64,000 nucleotides of DNA, from the NCBI GenBank assembly GCA_037389465.1, contig JAZARR010000236.1:1023676-1087675 (forward strand). Reading direction: 5' to 3'. This DNA is from Baylisascaris procyonis. Its lineage: Eukaryota; Nematoda; Chromadorea; Rhabditida; Ascarididae. Position numbers and translations under genes: made by a program. How positions within the stretch are numbered: the stretch's first letter is position 1; each line of letters begins with the position of its first letter. This document shows, piece after piece, positions 19,301 to 30,330 of the stretch. Below the pieces are notes generated by a model. That model ran no database searches and was not told the DNA's origin. It saw only the letters and a program-made list of their open reading frames with translations.

Positions 19301-21209
19301 TGAGCCTAAGCCTAATCCTAAGCCTAAGCCTAAGCCTAATCCTAAGCCTAAGCCTAAGCCTAAGCCTAAGCCTAAGCCAAAGCCCTAAGCCTAAGCCTAA
19401 GCCTAAGGCTAAGCCTAAGCCTAAGCCTAAGCCTAAGCCTAAGACTAAGCCTAAGCCTAAGCATAAGACTAAGCCTAAGCCTAAGCCTAAGCCTAAGCTT
19501 AAGCCTAAGCCTAAGCCTAAGCCTAAGCCTAAGCCTAACCTGCCTAAGCCTAAGCCTAAGCCTAAGCCTAAGCATTAAGCCTAAGCCTAAGCTTAAGCCT
19601 AAGCCTAAGCCTATGCCTAAGCCTAAGCCTAAGAATAAAATAAGCCTAAGCCTAAGCCTAAGCATTAAGCCGAAGCCTAAGCCTAATCCTAAGCCTAAGT
19701 ATAGGTTTCAGCCTAAGCCTAATACTAAGCCTAAGCATAAGCCTAAGCCTAAGCCTAAGCATTAAGATGAGGCCAAAGCCTAAGCCTAAGCCTAAGTATA
19801 GGTTTAAGCCTAAGCCCAAGCCTAAGCCTAAGCCTAAGTATAGGTTTAAGCCTAAGCCTAATACTAAGCCTAAGCCTAAGCCTAAGCGTAAGCCTAAGCT
19901 TAAGTTTAAGCCTAAGCCTAAGCCTAAACATAAGATTGAGCCTAAGCCTAAGCTAAAGCCTAAGCCTAAGATCAAGCCCAAGCGCAAGCCTAAGCCTAAG
20001 CCTAAGCCTAAGCCTAAGCCTAAGCCTAAGCCTAAGCCTAGGCCTAAGCCTAAGCCTAAGCCTAAGCCTAAGCCTAAGCCTAAGACTAAGCCTAAGCCTA
20101 AGCCTAAGCCTAAGACTAAGCCTAAGCCTAAGTTCAAGCCTAACCCTAAGCCTAAGCCTAAGCCTAAGCTTAAGCCTAAGCTCAAGCCTAAGCGCAAGCC
20201 TAAGCCTAAGCCTAAGCATTAAGTATAAGCCCAAGCCTAAGCCTAAGCCTAAGCTGCCTAAGCCTAAGCCTAAGCTGCCTAAGCCTAAGCCTAAGCTGCC
20301 TAAGCCGCCTAAGCCTAAGCCTAAGCCTAAGCCTAAGCCTAAGCCTAAGCCTAAGCCTAAGCCTAAGCCTAAGCCTAAGCCTAAGCCTGAGCCTAAGCCT
20401 AAGCCTAAGCCTAGGCCTAAGCCTAAGCTGCCTAAGCCTAAGCCTGAGCCTAAGCCTAATCCTAAGCCTAAGCCTAAGCCTAATCCTAAGCCTAAGCCTA
20501 AGCCTAAGCCTAAGCCTAAGCCAAAGCCCTAAGCCTAAGCCTAAGCCTAAGGCTAAGCCTAAGCCTAAGCCTAAGCCTAAGCCTAAGCCTAAGCCTAAGC
20601 CTAAGCATAAGACTAAGCCTAAGCCTAAGCCTAAGCCTAAGCTTAAGCCTAAGCCTAAGCCTAAGCCTAAGCCTAAGCCTAAGCTGCCTAAGCCTAAGCC
20701 TAAGCCTAAGCCTAAGCATTAAGCCTAAGCCTAAGCTTAAGCCTAAGCCTAAGCCTATGCCTAAGCCTAAGCCTAAGAATAAAATAAGCCTAAGCCTAAG
20801 CCTAAGCATTAAGCCTAAGCCTAAGCCTAATCCTAAGCCTAAGTATGGGTTTCAGCCTAAGCCTAATACCAAGCCTAAGCCTAAGCCTAAGCCTAAGCCT
20901 AAGCATTAAGATGAGGCCAAAGCCTAAGCCTAAGCCTAAGTATAGGTTTAAGCCTAAGCCCAAGCCTAAGCCTAAGCCTAAGTATAGGTTTAAGCCTAAG
21001 CCAAATACTAAGAATAAGCCTAAGCCTAAGCCTAAGCCTAAGCTTAAGTTTAAGCCTAAGCCTATGCCTAAACATAAGATTGAGCCTAAGCCTAAGCTAA
21101 AGCCTAAGCCTAAGCCTAAGCCTAAGCCTAAGCCTAAGCTCAAGCCCAAGCGCAAGCCTAAGCCTAAGCCCAAGCCTAAGCCTAAGCCTAAGCCAAAGCC
21201 TAAGCCCAA
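16331..21209. repeat. HOR-B block: four ~1.12-kb units in two 2.86-kb pairs
   Basis: Units are marked by CAAAGCCCTAAG, GGCTAAGCC, CATAAGACTAAG, TATGCCTAAG, AATAAAATAAG (16774, 17894, 19634, 20778), TATAGGTTTCAG and ATTAAGATGAGG (16901, 18021, 19761, 20905). Spacing within pairs is 1120 and 1144 bp; the pairs are offset by 2860-2884 bp. A HOR-A fragment (ATTAAGCATAAG, CTG/CCG, AAGTTCAAG) lies between the pairs. Two local differences separate the units (AACCTGCC versus AAGCTGCC). Confidence 0.85.
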
Positions 21210-22352
21210 GCCTAAGCATTAAGCCGAGGCCAAAGCCTAAGCCTAAGCCTAAGCATAGGTTTAAGCCTAAGCCCAGGCCTAAGCCTAAGCCTAAGTATAG
21301 GTTTAAGCCTAAGCCTAATACTAAGCCTGAGCCTAAGCCTAAGCCTAAGCCTAAGCCTAAGCCTAATCTTGACCCCAAACCTAAGTTTAAGCCTAAGCCT
21401 AAGCCTAAGCCTAAGCCTAAGCTCAAGCCCAAGCGCAAGCCTAAGCCTAAGCCTAAGCCTAAGCTTAAGCCTAAGCTTAAGCCTAAGCTCAAGCCTAAGC
21501 GCAAGCCTAAGCCTAAGCCTAAGCCTAAGCATTAAGCATAAGCCTAAGCCTAAGCCTAAGCCTAAGCCTAAGCCTAAGCCTAAGCCTAAGCCTAAGCCTA
21601 AGCCTAAGCCTAAGCCTAAGCCTAAGCCTAAGCTGCCTAAGCCTAAGCCTAAGCTGCCTAAGCTGCCTAAGCCTAAGCCTAAGCCTAAGCCTAAGCCTAA
21701 GTGTAAGCTTAAGCCTAAGCCTAAGCCTAAGCCTAAGCCTAAGCCTAAGCCTAAGCCTAAGCCTAAGCCTAAGCCTAAGCCTAAGCCTAAGCCTAAGCCT
21801 AAGCCTAAGCCTAAGCATTAAGCCTAAGCCTAAGCCCTAAGCCTAAGCCAAAGCCTAAGCTTAAGCCTAAGTTCAAGCCTAACCCTAAGCCTAAGCCTAA
21901 GCCTAAGCTTAAGCCTAAGCTCAAGCCTAAGCGCAAGCCTAAGCCTAAGCCTAAGCATTAAGCATAAGCCCAAGCCTAAGCCTAAGCCTAAGCTGCCTAA
22001 GCCTAAGCCTAAGCTGCCTAAGCCTAAGCCTAAGCTGCCTAAGCCTAAGCCTAAGCTGCCTAAGCCGCCTAAGCCTAATCCTAACCCTAAGCCTAAGCCT
22101 AAGCCTAAGCCTAAGCCTAAGCCTAAGCCTAAGTCTAAGACTAAGCCTAAGCCTAAGCCTAAGCCTAAGCCTAATCCTAAGCCTAAGCCTAAGCCTAAGC
22201 CTAAGCCTAAGCCTAAGCCTAAGCCTAAGCCTAAGCCTAATCCTAAGCCTAAGCCCAAGCCAAACCTAATCCTAAGCCTAAGCCTAAGCCTAATCCTAAG
22301 CCTAAGCCCAAGCCTAAGCCTAAGCCTAAGCCTAAGCCTAAGCCTAACCCTA
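21210..22352. repeat. HOR-A, right-hand two thirds
   Basis: It enters HOR-A at ATTAAGCCGAGG, has CATAGGTTT, TATAGGTTT and AATCTTGACCCC (21365), a private word GTGTAAGCTT at 21701-21710, and a CTG cluster with an extra repeat before CCG near 21990-22070. The private word is useful as a tag: it returns at 53801-53810. Confidence 0.8.
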
Positions 22353-23256
22353 AGAGCACGCTTAAGCCTTAGCGTAAACCTAAGCCTAAGCCTAATCCTA
22401 AGCATTAAGCCTAAGCCTAAGCCTCAGCCTAAACATAAGATTGAGCCTAAGCCTAAGCTAAAGCCTAAGCCTAAGCCTAAGCCTAAGCCTAAGCCTAAGC
22501 TCAAGCCCAAGCGCAAGCCTAAGCCTAAGCCCAAGCCTAAGCCTAAGCCTAAGCCTAAGCCTAAGCCCAAGCCTAAGCATTAAGCCGAGGCCAAAGCCTA
22601 AGCCTAAGCCTAAGCATAGGTTTAAGCCTAAGCCCAAGCCTAAGCCTAAGCCTAAGTATAGGTTTAAGCCTAAGCCTAATACTAAGCCTGAGCCTAAGCC
22701 TAAGCCTAAGCCTAAGCCTAAGCCTAAGCCTAAGCTCAAGCCCAAGCGCAAGCCTAAGCCTAAGCCTAAGCCCAAGCTTAATCCTAAGCCCAAGCCTAAG
22801 CCTAAGCCTAAGCCTAAGCCTAAGCTTAAGCTTAAGCTCAAGCCTAAGCGCAAGCCTAAGCCTAAGCCTAAGCCTAAGCATTAAGCATAAGCCTAAGCCT
22901 AAGCCTAAGCCTAAGCCTAAGCCTAAGCCTAAGCCTAAGCCTAAGCCTAAGCCTAAGCCTAAGCTGCCTAAGCCTAAGCCTAAGCTGCCTAAGCTGCCTA
23001 AGCCTAAGCCTAAGCCTAAGCCTAAGCCTAAGCCTAAGCCTAAGCCTAAGCTTAAGCCTAAGCCTAAGCCTAAGCCTAAGCCTAAGCCTAAGCCTAAGCC
23101 TAAGCCTAAGCCCTAAGCCTAAGCCTAAGCCTAAGCCTAAGCCTAAGCCTAAGCATTAAGCCTAAGCCTAAGCCCTAAGCCTAAGCCAAAGCCTAAGCTT
23201 AAGCCTAAGTTCAAGCCTAACCCTAAGCCTAAGCCTAAGCCCTAAGCCTAACCCTA
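22353..23256. repeat. HOR-A copy with internal deletion (904 bp)
   Basis: From AGAGCACGCTT it jumps early to AAACATAAGATTGAG, then follows ATTAAGCCGAGG, CATAGGTTT and AATACTAAG. It lacks the AATCTTGACCCC word and its surroundings. It continues through ATTAAGCATAAG, CTG cluster and AAGTTCAAG to the next AGAGCACGCTT. Confidence 0.75.
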
Positions 23257-24785
23257 AGAGCACGCTTAAGCCTTAGCGTAAACCTAAGCCTAAGCCTAAT
23301 CCTAAGCATTAAGCCTAAGCCTAAGCCTAAGCCTAAGCCTAAGCCTAAGCCTAAGCCAAAGCCTAAGCCCAAGCCTAAGCCTAAGCCTAAGCCTAAGCCT
23401 AAGCCTAAGCCTAAGCCTAAGCCTAAGCCTAGGCCCAAGCCTAAGAATAAGCCTGAGCCTGAGCCTAAGCCTAAGCCTAAGCGTAAGATCAAGCCCATGC
23501 GCAAGCCTAAGCCTAAGCCTAAGCCTAAGCCTAAGCCTAAGCCTAATCGTGAGCCCAAACCTAAGCTTAAGCCTAAGCCTAAGCTTAAGTTTAAGCCTAA
23601 GCCTAAGCCTAAACATAAGATTGAGCCTAAGCCTAAGCTAAAGCCTAAGCCTAAGCCTAAGCCTAAGCCTAAGCCTAAGCCTAAGCCTAAGCCTAAGCCC
23701 AAGCCTAAGCATTAAGCCGAGGCCAAAGCCTAAGCCTAAGCCTAAGCATAGGTTTAAGCCTAAGCCCAAGCCTAAGCCTAAGCCTAAGTATAGGTTTAAG
23801 CCTAAGCCCAATACTAAGCCTGAGCCTAAGCCTGAGCCTAAGCCTAAGCCTAAGCCTAATCTTGACCCCAAACCTAAGTTTAAGCCTAAGCCTAAGCCTA
23901 AGCCTAAGCCTAAGCTCAAGCCCAAGCGCAAGCCTAAGCCTAAGCCTAAGCCTAAGCCTAAGCCTAAGCTTAATCCTAAGCCCAAGCCTAAGCCTAAGCC
24001 TAAGCCTAAGCGTAAGCTTAAGCCTAAGCTCAAGCCTAAGCGCAAGCCTAAGCCTAAGCCTAAGCCTAAGCATTAAGCATAAGCCTAAGCCTAAGCCAAA
24101 GCCTAAGCCTAAGCCTAAGCCTAAGCCTAAGCCTAAGCCTAAGCCTAAGCCTAAGCCTAAGCTGCCTAAGCCTAAGCCTAAGCTGCCTAAGCTGCCTAAG
24201 CCTAAGCCTAAGCCTAAGCCTAAGCCTAAGCCTAAGCCTAAGCCTAAGCCTAAGCTTAAGCCTAAGCCTAAGCCTAAGCCTGAGCCTAAGCCTAAGCCTA
24301 AGCCTAAGCCTAAGCCTAAGCCTAAGCCTAAGCCTAAGCCTAAGCCTAAGCCTAAGCATTAAGCCTAAGCCTAAGCCTAAGCCTAAGCTCAAGCCTAAGC
24401 TCAAGCCTAAGCCTAAGCCTAAGCATTAAGCATAAGCCCAAGCCTAAGCCTAAGCCTAAGCTGCCTAAGCCTAAGCCTAAGCTGCCTAAGCCTAAGCCTA
24501 AGCTGCCTAAGCCTAAGCCTAAGCTGCCTAAGCCGCCTAAGCCTAAGCCTAACCCTAAGCCTAAGCCTAAGCCTAAGCCTAAGCCTAAGCCTAAGCCTAA
24601 GTCTAAGACTAAGCCTAAGCCTAAACCTAAGCCTAAGCCTAAGCCTAAGCCTAAGCCTAAGCCTAAGCCTAATCCTAAGCCTAAGCCTAAGCCTAAGCCT
24701 AATCCTAAGCCTAAGCCTAAGCCTAATCCTAAGCCTAACCCCAAGCCTAAGCCTAAGCCTAAGCCTAAGCCTAAGCCTAACCCTA
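23257..24785. repeat. HOR-A full copy (1529 bp)
   Basis: All HOR-A landmarks are in order, with AATCTTGACCCC at 23858. Private variants GCGTAAGATC (23481) and CCATGCGC mark this copy. The first of these reappears at 56024, which identifies the later counterpart. Confidence 0.85.
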
Positions 24786-26856
24786 AGAGCACGCTTAAGC
24801 CTTAGCGCAAACCTAAGCCTAAGCCTAATCCTAAGCATTAAGCCTAAGCCTAAGCCTAAGCCTAAGCCTAAGCCTAAGCCAAAGCCTAAGCCAAAGCCTA
24901 AGCCTAAGCCTAAGCCTAAGCCTAAGCCTAAGCCTAGGCCCAAGCCTAAGAATAAGCCTGAGCCTGAGCCTAAGCCTAAGCCTAAGCCTAAGATCAAGCC
25001 CAAGCGCAAGCCTAAGCCTAAGCCTAAGCCTAATCGTGAGCCCAAACCTAAGCTTAAGCCTAAGCCTAAGCTTAAGTTTAAGCCTAAGCCTAAGCCTAAA
25101 CATAAGATTAAGCCTAAGCCTAAGCTGAAGCCTAAGCCTAAGATCAAGCCCAAGTGCAAGCCTAAGCCTAAGCCTAAGCCTAAGCCTAAGCCTAAGCCTA
25201 GGCCTAAGCCTAAGCCTAAGCCTAAGCCTAAGCCTAAGCCTAAGACTAAGCCTCAGCCTAAGCCTAAGCCTAAGACTAAGCCTAAGCCTAAGTTCAAGCC
25301 TAACCCTAAGCCTAAGCCTAAGCCTAAGCTTAAGCCTAAGCTCAAGCCTAAGCGCAAGCCTAAGCCTAAGCCTAAGCATTAAGCATAAGCCCAAGCCTAA
25401 GCCTAAGCCTAAGCTGCCTAAGCCTAAGCCTAAGCTGCCTAAGCCTAAGCCTAAGCTGCCTAAGCCGCCTAAGCCTAAGCCTAACCCTAAGCCTAAGCCT
25501 AAGCTAAAGCCTAAGCCTAAGCCTAAGCCTAAGCCCAAGCCTAAGCATTAAGCCGAGGCCAAAGCCTAAGCCTAAGCCTAAGCATAGGTTTAAGCCTAAG
25601 CCCAAGCCTAAGCCTAAGCCTGAGTATAGGTTTAAGCCTAAGCCTAATACTAAGCCTGAGCCTAAGCCTAAGCCTAAGCCTAAGCCTAAGCCTAATCTTG
25701 ACCCCAAACCTAAGTTTAAGCCTAAGCCTAAGCCTAAGCCTAAGCCTAAGCTCAAGCCCAAGCGCAAGCCTAAGCCTAAGCCTAAGCCTAAGCTTAATCC
25801 TAAGCCCAAGCCTAAGCCTAAGCCTAAGCCTAAGCCTAAGCTTAAGCCTAAGCTCAAGCCTAAGCGCAAGCCTAAGCCTAAGCCTAAGCCTAAGCATTAA
25901 GCATAAGCCTAAGCCTAAGCCTAAGCCTAAGCCTAAGCCTAAGCCTAAGCCTAAGCCTAAGCCTAAGCCTAAGCCTAAGCCTAAGCTGCCTAAGCCTAAG
26001 CCTAAGCTGCCTAAGCTGCCTAAGCCTAAGCCTAAGCTTAAGCCTAAGCCTAAGCTTAAGCCTAAGCCTAAGCCTAAGCCTAAGCCTAAGCCCTAAGCCT
26101 AAGCCTAAGCCTAAGCCTAAGCCTAAGCCTAAGCCTAAGCCTAAGCCTAAGCCTAAGCTTAAGCCTAAGCTCAAGCCTAAGCGCAAGCCTAAGCCTGAGC
26201 CTAAGCCTAAGCCTAAGCCTAAGCCAAAGCTGAATAAGCTGCCTAAGCCTAAGCCTAAACCTAAGCCTAAACCTAAGCCTAAGCCTAAGCCTAAGCCTAA
26301 GCCTAAGCATTAAGCCTAAGCCTAAGCCCTAAGCCTAAGCCAAAGCCTAAGCTTAAGCGTAAGTTCAAGCCTAACCCTAAACCTAAGCCTAAGCCTAAGC
26401 TTAAGCCTAAGCTCAAGCCTAAGCGCAAGCCTAAGCCTAAGCCTAAGCATTAAGCATAAGCCCAAGCCTAAGCCTAAGCCTAAGCTGCCTAAGCCTAAGC
26501 CTAAGCTGCCTAAGCCGCCTAAGATTAAGCCTAACCTAAGCCTAAGCCTAAGCCTAAGCCTAAGCCTAAGCCTAAGCCTAAGCCTAAGCCTAAGCCTAAG
26601 CCTAAGCCTAAGCCTAAGCCTAAGCCTAAGCCTAAGCCTAAGCCTAAGCCTAAGCCTAAGCCTTAGTCTAAGACTAAGCCTAAGCCTAAACCTAAGCCTA
26701 AGCCTAAGCCTAAGCCTAAGCCTAAGCCTAAGCCTAAGCCTAATCCTAAGCCTAAGCCTAAGCCTGAGCCTAATCCTAAGCCTAAGCCTAAGCCTAATCC
26801 TAAGCCTAAGCCCAAGCCTAAGCCTAAGCCTAAGCCCAAGCCTAAGCCTAACCCTA
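24786..26856. repeat. HOR-A compound copy (2071 bp)
   Basis: It begins with AGAGCACGCTT, passes through AAACATAAGATTAAG into a short-form segment (AAGACTAAGCCTCAG, AAGTTCAAG, CTG/CCG), then re-enters the full form at ATTAAGCCGAGG (25547) with AATCTTGACCCC at 25694. It therefore looks like a recombinant of the short and full forms. Confidence 0.7.
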
Positions 26857-27785
26857 AGAGCACGCTTAAGCCTTAGCGTAAACCTAAGCCTAAGCCTAAT
26901 CCTAAGCATTAAGCCTAAGCCTAAGCCTAAGCCTAAGCCTAAGCCTAAGTCTAAGCCTAAGCCAAAGCCTAAGCCTAAGCGTAAGCCTAAGCCTAAGCCT
27001 AAGCCTAAGCCTAAGCCTAAGCCTAAGCCTAGGCCCAAGCCTAAGAATAAGCCTGAGCCTGAGCCTAAGCCTAAGCCTAAGCCTAAGATCAAGCCCAAGC
27101 GCAAGCCTAAGCCTAAGCCTAAGCCTAAGCCTAAGCCTAAGCCTAATCGTGAGCCCAAACCTAAGCTTAAGCCTAAGCCTAAGCTTAAGTTTAAGCCTAA
27201 GCCTAAGCCTAAACATGAGATTAAGCCTAAGCCTAAGCTAAAGCCTAAGCCTAAGATCAAGCCCAAGCGCAAGCCTAAGCCTAAGCCTAAGCCTAAGCCT
27301 AAGCCTAAGCCTAAGCCTAAGCCTAGGCCTAAGCCTAAGCCTAAGCCTAAGCCCAAGCCTAAGCCTAAGACTAAGCCTAAGCCTAAGCCTAAGCCTAAGA
27401 CTAAGCCTAAGCCTAAGTTCAAGCCTAACCCTAAGCCTAAGCCTGAGCCTAAGCTTAAGCCTAAGCTCAAGCCTAAGCGCAAGCCTATGCCTAAGCCTAA
27501 GCATTAAGCATAAGCCCAAGCCTAAGCCTAAGCCTAAGCTGCCTAAGCCTAAGCCTAAGCTGCCTAAGCCTAAGCCTAAGCTGCCTAAGCTGCCTAAGCC
27601 GCCTAAGCCTAAGCCTAAGCCTAAGCCTAAGCCTAAGCCTAAGCCTAAGCCTAAGCCTAAGCCTAAGCCTAAGCCTAAGCCTGAGCCTAAGCCTAAGCCT
27701 AATCCTAAGCCTAAGCCTAAGCCTAATCCTAAGCCTAAGCCCAAGCCTAAGCCTAAGCCTAAGCCTAAGCCTAAGCCTAACCCTA
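26857..27785. repeat. HOR-A short form (929 bp)
   Basis: The landmark order is the same as 11085-11931, including AAACATGAGATTAAG near 27213 and the CTG-CTG-CCG cluster near 27539-27602. The extra ~80 bp are mainly canonical hexamers and the AAGATCAAGCCC segment. Confidence 0.8.
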
Positions 27786-28609
27786 AGAGCACGCTTAAGC
27801 CTTAGCGTAAACCTAAGCCTAAGCCTAATCCTAAGCATTAAGCCTAAGCCTAAGCCTAAGCCTAAGCCTAAGCCTAAGCCTAAGCCAAAGCCTAAGCCTA
27901 AGCCTAAGCCTAAGCCTAAGCCTAAGCCTAAGCCTAAGCCTAAGCCTAAGCCTAGGCCCAAGCCTAAGAATAAGCCTGAGCCTGAGCCTAAGCCTAAGCC
28001 TAAGCCTAAGATCAAGCCCAAGCGCAAGCCTAAGCCTAAGCCTAAGCCTAAGCCTAAGCCTAAGCCTAATTGTGAGCCCAAACCTAAGCTTAAGCCTAAG
28101 CCTAAGCTTAAGTTTAAGCCTAAGCCTAAGCCTAAACATAAGATTGAGCCTAAGCCTAAGCATTATTCCGAGGCCAAAGCCTAAGCCTAAGCCTAAGCAT
28201 AGGTTTAAGCCTAAGCCCAAGCCTAAGCCTAAGCCTAAGTATAGGTTTAAGCCTAAGCCTAATACTAAGCCTGAGCCTAAGCCTAAGCCTAAGCCTAAGC
28301 CTAAGCCTAATCTTGACCCCAAACCTAAGTTTAAGCCTAAGCCTAAGCCTAAGCCTAAGCCTAAGCTCAAGCCCAAGCGCAAGCCTAAGCCTAAGCCTAA
28401 GCCTAAGCCTAAGCCTAAGCTTAATCCTAAGCCCAAGCCTAAGCCTAAGCCTAAGCCTAAGCCTAAGCTTAAGCCTAAGCTCAAGCCTAAGCGCAAGCCT
28501 AAGCCTAAGCCTAAGCCTAAGCATTAAGCATAAGCCTAAGCCTAAGCCTAAGATCAAGCCCAAGCGCAAGCCTAAGCCTAAGCCTAAGCCTAAGCCTAAG
28601 CCTAAGCCT
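27786..28609. repeat. HOR-A copy, near-twin of 11932-12740
   Basis: Landmarks match the region near 12 kb at a constant offset of 15,854 bp (AGAGCACGCTT 11932/27786, AATCTTGACCCC 12455/28309). It also has the same ATTAAGCATAAG-to-AAGATCAAGCCC junction that otherwise marks the 542-bp duplication. One clear difference is ATTATTCCGAGG for ATTAATCCGAGG. The copy breaks off at GCCTAGCCTAAG near 28609 and joins a HOR-B-like stretch. Confidence 0.8.
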
Positions 28610-29290
28610 AGCCTAAGCCTAAGCTGCCTAAGCCTAAGCCTAAGCCTAAGCCTAATCCTAAGCCTAAGCCTAAGCCTAATCCTAAGCCTAATCCTAAGCC
28701 TAAGCCTAAGCCAAAGCCTAAGCCTAAGCCTAAGCCTAAGGCTAAGCCTAAGCCTAAGCCTAAGCCTAAGCCTAAGCCTAAGCCTAAGCCTAAGCCTAAG
28801 ACTAAGCCTAAGCCTAAGCCTAAGCCTAAGCTTAAGCCTAAGCCTAAGCCTAAGCCTAACCCTAAGCCTAAGCTGCCTAAGCCTAAGCCTAAGCCTATGC
28901 CTAAGCCTAAGCCTAAGAATAAAATAAGCCTAAGCGTAAGCCTAAGCCCAAGCCTAAGCCTAAGCCTAAGCATTAAGCCGAAGCCAAAGCCTAATCCTAA
29001 GCCTAAGTATAGGTTTGAGCCTAAGCCTAATACTAAGCCTAAGCCTAAGCCTAAGCCCAAGCCTAAGAATAAGCCTAAGCCTGAGCCTAAGCCTAAGCCT
29101 AAGCCTAAGCCTAATCGTGAGCCCAAACCTAAGCCTAAGCCTAAGCCTAAGCTTAAGTTTAAGCCTAAGCCTAAGCCTAAACATAAGATTGAGCCTAAGC
29201 CTAAGCCTAAGCCTAAGCCTAAGCCTAAGCCTAAGCCTAAGCTCAAGCCTAAGCGCAAGCCTAAGCCTAAGCCTAAGCATAAGCCTAAGC
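28610..29290. repeat. HOR-B-like segment
   Basis: It contains GGCTAAGCC, TATGCCTAAG, AATAAAATAAG (28918), ATTAAGCCGAAGCCAAAGCC and TATAGGTTTGAG. It is closer to the proximal copy at 5.9-6.4 kb than to the 16-21 kb units: both share GCCGAAGCCAAAGCC and a following GAATAAGCCTAAGCCTGAG. The ATTAAGATGAGG word is absent. Confidence 0.7.
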
Positions 29291-30330
29291 CTAAGCCTAA
29301 GCCCCAACCCTAAGCCTGAGCCTAAGCTTAAGCCTAAGCTCAAGCCTAAGCCAAAGCCTAAGCCTAAGCCTAAGCCTAAGCCTAAGCTCAAGCCCAAGCG
29401 CAAGCCTAAGCCTAAGCCTAAGCCTAAGCCTAAGCCTAAGCCTAAGCCTAAGCCCAAGCGTAAGCATTAAGCCGAGGCCAAAGCCTAAGCCTAAGCCTAA
29501 GCATAGGTTTAAGCCTAAGCCCAAGCCTAAGCCTAAGCCTAAGTATAGGTTTAAGCCTAAGCCTAATACTAAGCCTGAGCCTAAGCCTAAGCCTAAGCCT
29601 AAGCCTAAGCCTAATCTTGACCCCAAACCTAAGTTTAAGCCTAAGCCTAAGCCTAAGTATAGGTTTAAGCCTAAGCCTAATACTAAGCCTGAGCCTAAGC
29701 CTAAGCCTAAGCCTAAGCCTAAGCCTAATCTTGACCCCAAACCTAAGTTTAAGCCTAAGCCTAAGCCTAAGCTCAAGCCCAAGCGCAAGCCTAAGCCTAA
29801 GCCTAAGCCCAAGCTTAATCCTAAGCCCAAGCCTAAGCCTAAGCCTAAGCCTAAGCCTAAGCTTAAGCCTAAGCTCAAGCCTAAGCGCAAGCCTAAGCCT
29901 AAGCCTAAGCCTAAGCATTAAGCATAAGCCTAAGCCTAAGCCTAAGCCTAAGCCTAAGCCTAAGCCTAAGCCTAAGCCTAAGCCTAAGCTGCCTAAGCCT
30001 AAGCCTAAGCTGCCTAAGCTGCCTAAGCCTAAGCCTAAGCCTAAGCCTAAGCCTAAGCCTAAGCCTAAGCCTAAGCCTAAGCCTAAGCTTAAGCCTAAGC
30101 CTAAACCTAAGCCTAAGCCTAAGCCTAAGCCTAAGCCTAAGCCTAAGCCTAAGCCTAAGCCTAAGCCTAAGCCTAAGCCTAAGCCTAAGCCTAAGCCTAT
30201 TAAGCCTAAGCCTAAGCCTAAGCCTAAGCCTAAGCCTAAGCTTAAGCCTAAGTTCAAGCCTAAGCCTAAGCCTAAGCCTAAGCCTAAGCCTAAGCCTAAG
30301 CCTAAGCCTAAGCCTAAGCCTAAGCATTAA
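29291..30330. repeat. HOR-A fragment with 114-bp internal duplication
   Basis: It enters near AAGCTCAAGCC, reaches ATTAAGCCGAGG (29467), and carries TATAGGTTT at 29544 and 29658 and AATCTTGACCCC at 29613 and 29727, each pair 114 bp (19 hexamers) apart. After ATTAAGCATAAG and a CTG cluster, variants become rare. Confidence 0.8.

Noticed and set aside
9000..30000. CRISPR array, because similar repeats are separated by variable stretches
   Set aside because: The intervening sequence is itself the same hexamer, there is no constant repeat length, and no cas genes are present.
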